This document shows, piece by piece, positions 30,259-30,863 of a DNA stretch of 30,863 nucleotides. The translations under genes were made by a program, and so were the position numbers. The first letter of the stretch is position 1, and each line of letters begins with the position of its first letter. The notes under the pieces were generated by a model, which was not told where the DNA came from, did no database searches, and saw only the letters and a list, made by a program, of their open reading frames with translations. This DNA comes from a virus: IMG/VR virus record IMGVR_UViG_3300044712_001618, positions 1-30,863 of that record. One strand, given 5' to 3'.

Positions 30259-30605
30259 GCGACGTAGGGGCGGTTCAAGATAGCATTCTTGAAAAGTTCG
30301 ATCGGTTCGAGCGGAAGCTTGACGCCCTCATGGCCCGCCTCGGGGTCCGTGAGACATTCGGAGTCTCCGACATCGCCGAGCTCGGCCCCTACGCCGAATC
30401 CACACTCTACAAGCGCGATCAGCCCTGGCTCCTCCCGCGCTGGGGTGTCTCGGATTTCCCGGGTAAGCGGCGATGGACGAAGGATACGGTGGACGCCTAC
30501 CTCTCCAAGACCGTTGCCGAGTGGAAAGAGATATGGGACGCCATGACACCGGATCAGCGGAGGGCGGCTATCGGGGTTGAGGACGATGGAGTCATATCGG
30601 CATGA
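30255..30605 (+). CDS. HTH DNA-binding protein, excisionase-like candidate
   Basis: 116 residues from GTG 30255 (GTGA overlap). A helical N-terminal part (LEKFDRFERKLDALMARLG) may dimerise. Next comes FGVSDIAELGPYAESTLYKR, a winged-helix-like recognition segment, then RRWTKDTVDAYLSK, the usual end of MerR/Xis-type domains. It would bind DNA, perhaps in excision control or early regulation. The neighbouring gene has a similar domain. Whether either is the real excisionase cannot be decided here. Confidence 0.6.
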   Translation: MSDVGAVQDSILEKFDRFERKLDALMARLGVRETFGVSDIAELGPYAESTLYKRDQPWLLPRWGVSDFPGKRRWTKDTVDAYLSKTVAEWKEIWDAMTPDQRRAAIGVEDDGVISA

Positions 30606-30811
30606 GGGATCCAGTTATTCGCGGGAAGCTCATCGGATCCAAAGAGGCAGCGGAGCGGCTGTGCATCACGCGCGGAACGCTCACGCGGTGGTGCTTGAGC
30701 CCATGCCCGCCGATTGCCTTCCGCCTCATAAACGGTAGGTATTTTTTCGACACCGCTGATATCGACCAGTACCTGACATCATCCTACGTCCCGGCGGGAG
30801 AACCAGCATGA
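30602..30811 (+). CDS. AlpA/Xis-type winged-helix protein
   Basis: 69 residues. GSKEAAERLCITRGTLTRWC is the HTH and FRLINGRYFFDTADIDQYL the wing and last helix, the pattern of excisionase and AlpA/MerR-type small DNA-binding proteins. It may be the excisionase or a transcription regulator. It overlaps both neighbours by four bases, so it is part of the early operon. Confidence 0.65.
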   Translation: MRDPVIRGKLIGSKEAAERLCITRGTLTRWCLSPCPPIAFRLINGRYFFDTADIDQYLTSSYVPAGEPA

Positions 30812-30863
30812 GGCGAAGCATTTCGAAAATATTCGTCGATGGCCAGCCATTCGACTCGGTAAC
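30808..30863 (+). CDS. Start of a further early gene (cut by window end)
   Basis: ATG 30808 overlaps the previous stop. Eighteen codons are seen (MRRSISKIFVDGQPFDSV) before the window ends. The reading frame stays open and fits the operon, but nothing can be said about its product. Confidence 0.5.
   Translation, partial: MRRSISKIFVDGQPFDSV

Noticed and set aside
1-30863. CRISPR array, insertion sequence or retron-type element
   Set aside because: No regular repeat-spacer series, transposase, terminal inverted repeats or reverse transcriptase motifs were seen.

Overview
The window is a contiguous stretch of a temperate, siphovirus-type tailed phage genome. It is GC-rich, densely packed and almost entirely coding. 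Most genes overlap by 1-4 bases (ATGA, GTGA or TAATG junctions) or sit directly behind a Shine-Dalgarno (SD) sequence. A host chromosome segment is not evident. Spanin-like lysis proteins and a signal-peptide lipoprotein point to a Gram-negative, double-membrane host. The taxon cannot be fixed from sequence alone; a spirochaete-like or proteobacterial host would both fit.

Layout. (1) 1-8195: packaging and head, in the order small terminase, large terminase, portal, MuF-type minor head protein, protease with a nested scaffold, DUF2190-type decoration protein, major capsid protein. A strong hairpin at 8219-8244 follows the capsid gene. (2) 8265-11673: two small structural genes, head-tail connector genes (one fused to a fibronectin III domain), a membrane/coiled-coil protein, a gp10-like protein and a tail terminator candidate. 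(3) 11683-20839: tail tube, probable assembly chaperone, tape measure, distal tail-like protein, a fibre, tail hub and collar-domain fibre. (4) 20836-22952: lysis cassette with a C39-like peptidase, two small two-TM proteins (holin/antiholin candidates), a small conserved phage protein, and an overlapping spanin-like pair. (5) 22941-23950: four small leftward genes under a strong promoter whose spacer contains a perfect inverted repeat. (6) 24312-24567: attP region containing the 3' half of a tRNA-Arg(UCU), followed by a tyrosine integrase. (7) 25953-27400: AT-rich leftward cargo (P63C-domain protein and a lipoprotein) with its own promoter. (8) 27554-28250: genetic switch, with an XRE repressor diverging from an AbrB-like small protein across three phased copies of GTCGGCAA/TTGCCGAC-type operators. 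(9) 28247-30863: rightward early operon of small regulatory, zinc-ribbon, membrane and excisionase-like proteins, running off the window.

How it works together. The structural and lysis arm lies on one side of attP, and integrase, switch and early genes lie on the other. This is the order of a circular or replicating phage genome; in an integrated prophage, attachment at this site would separate the two arms. Lysogeny would be set by the 135-residue repressor acting on the three operators, the middle of which fills the whole spacer of the rightward promoter. During lysogeny the leftward cargo could be expressed from its own promoter, as lysogenic-conversion genes are. Most novel-looking points are the phased operator array with an AbrB-like protein in the Cro position, the nested scaffold start, the spanin-like protein with both a lipoprotein signal and a C-terminal TM, and the promoter-embedded palindrome of the leftward small-gene operon.
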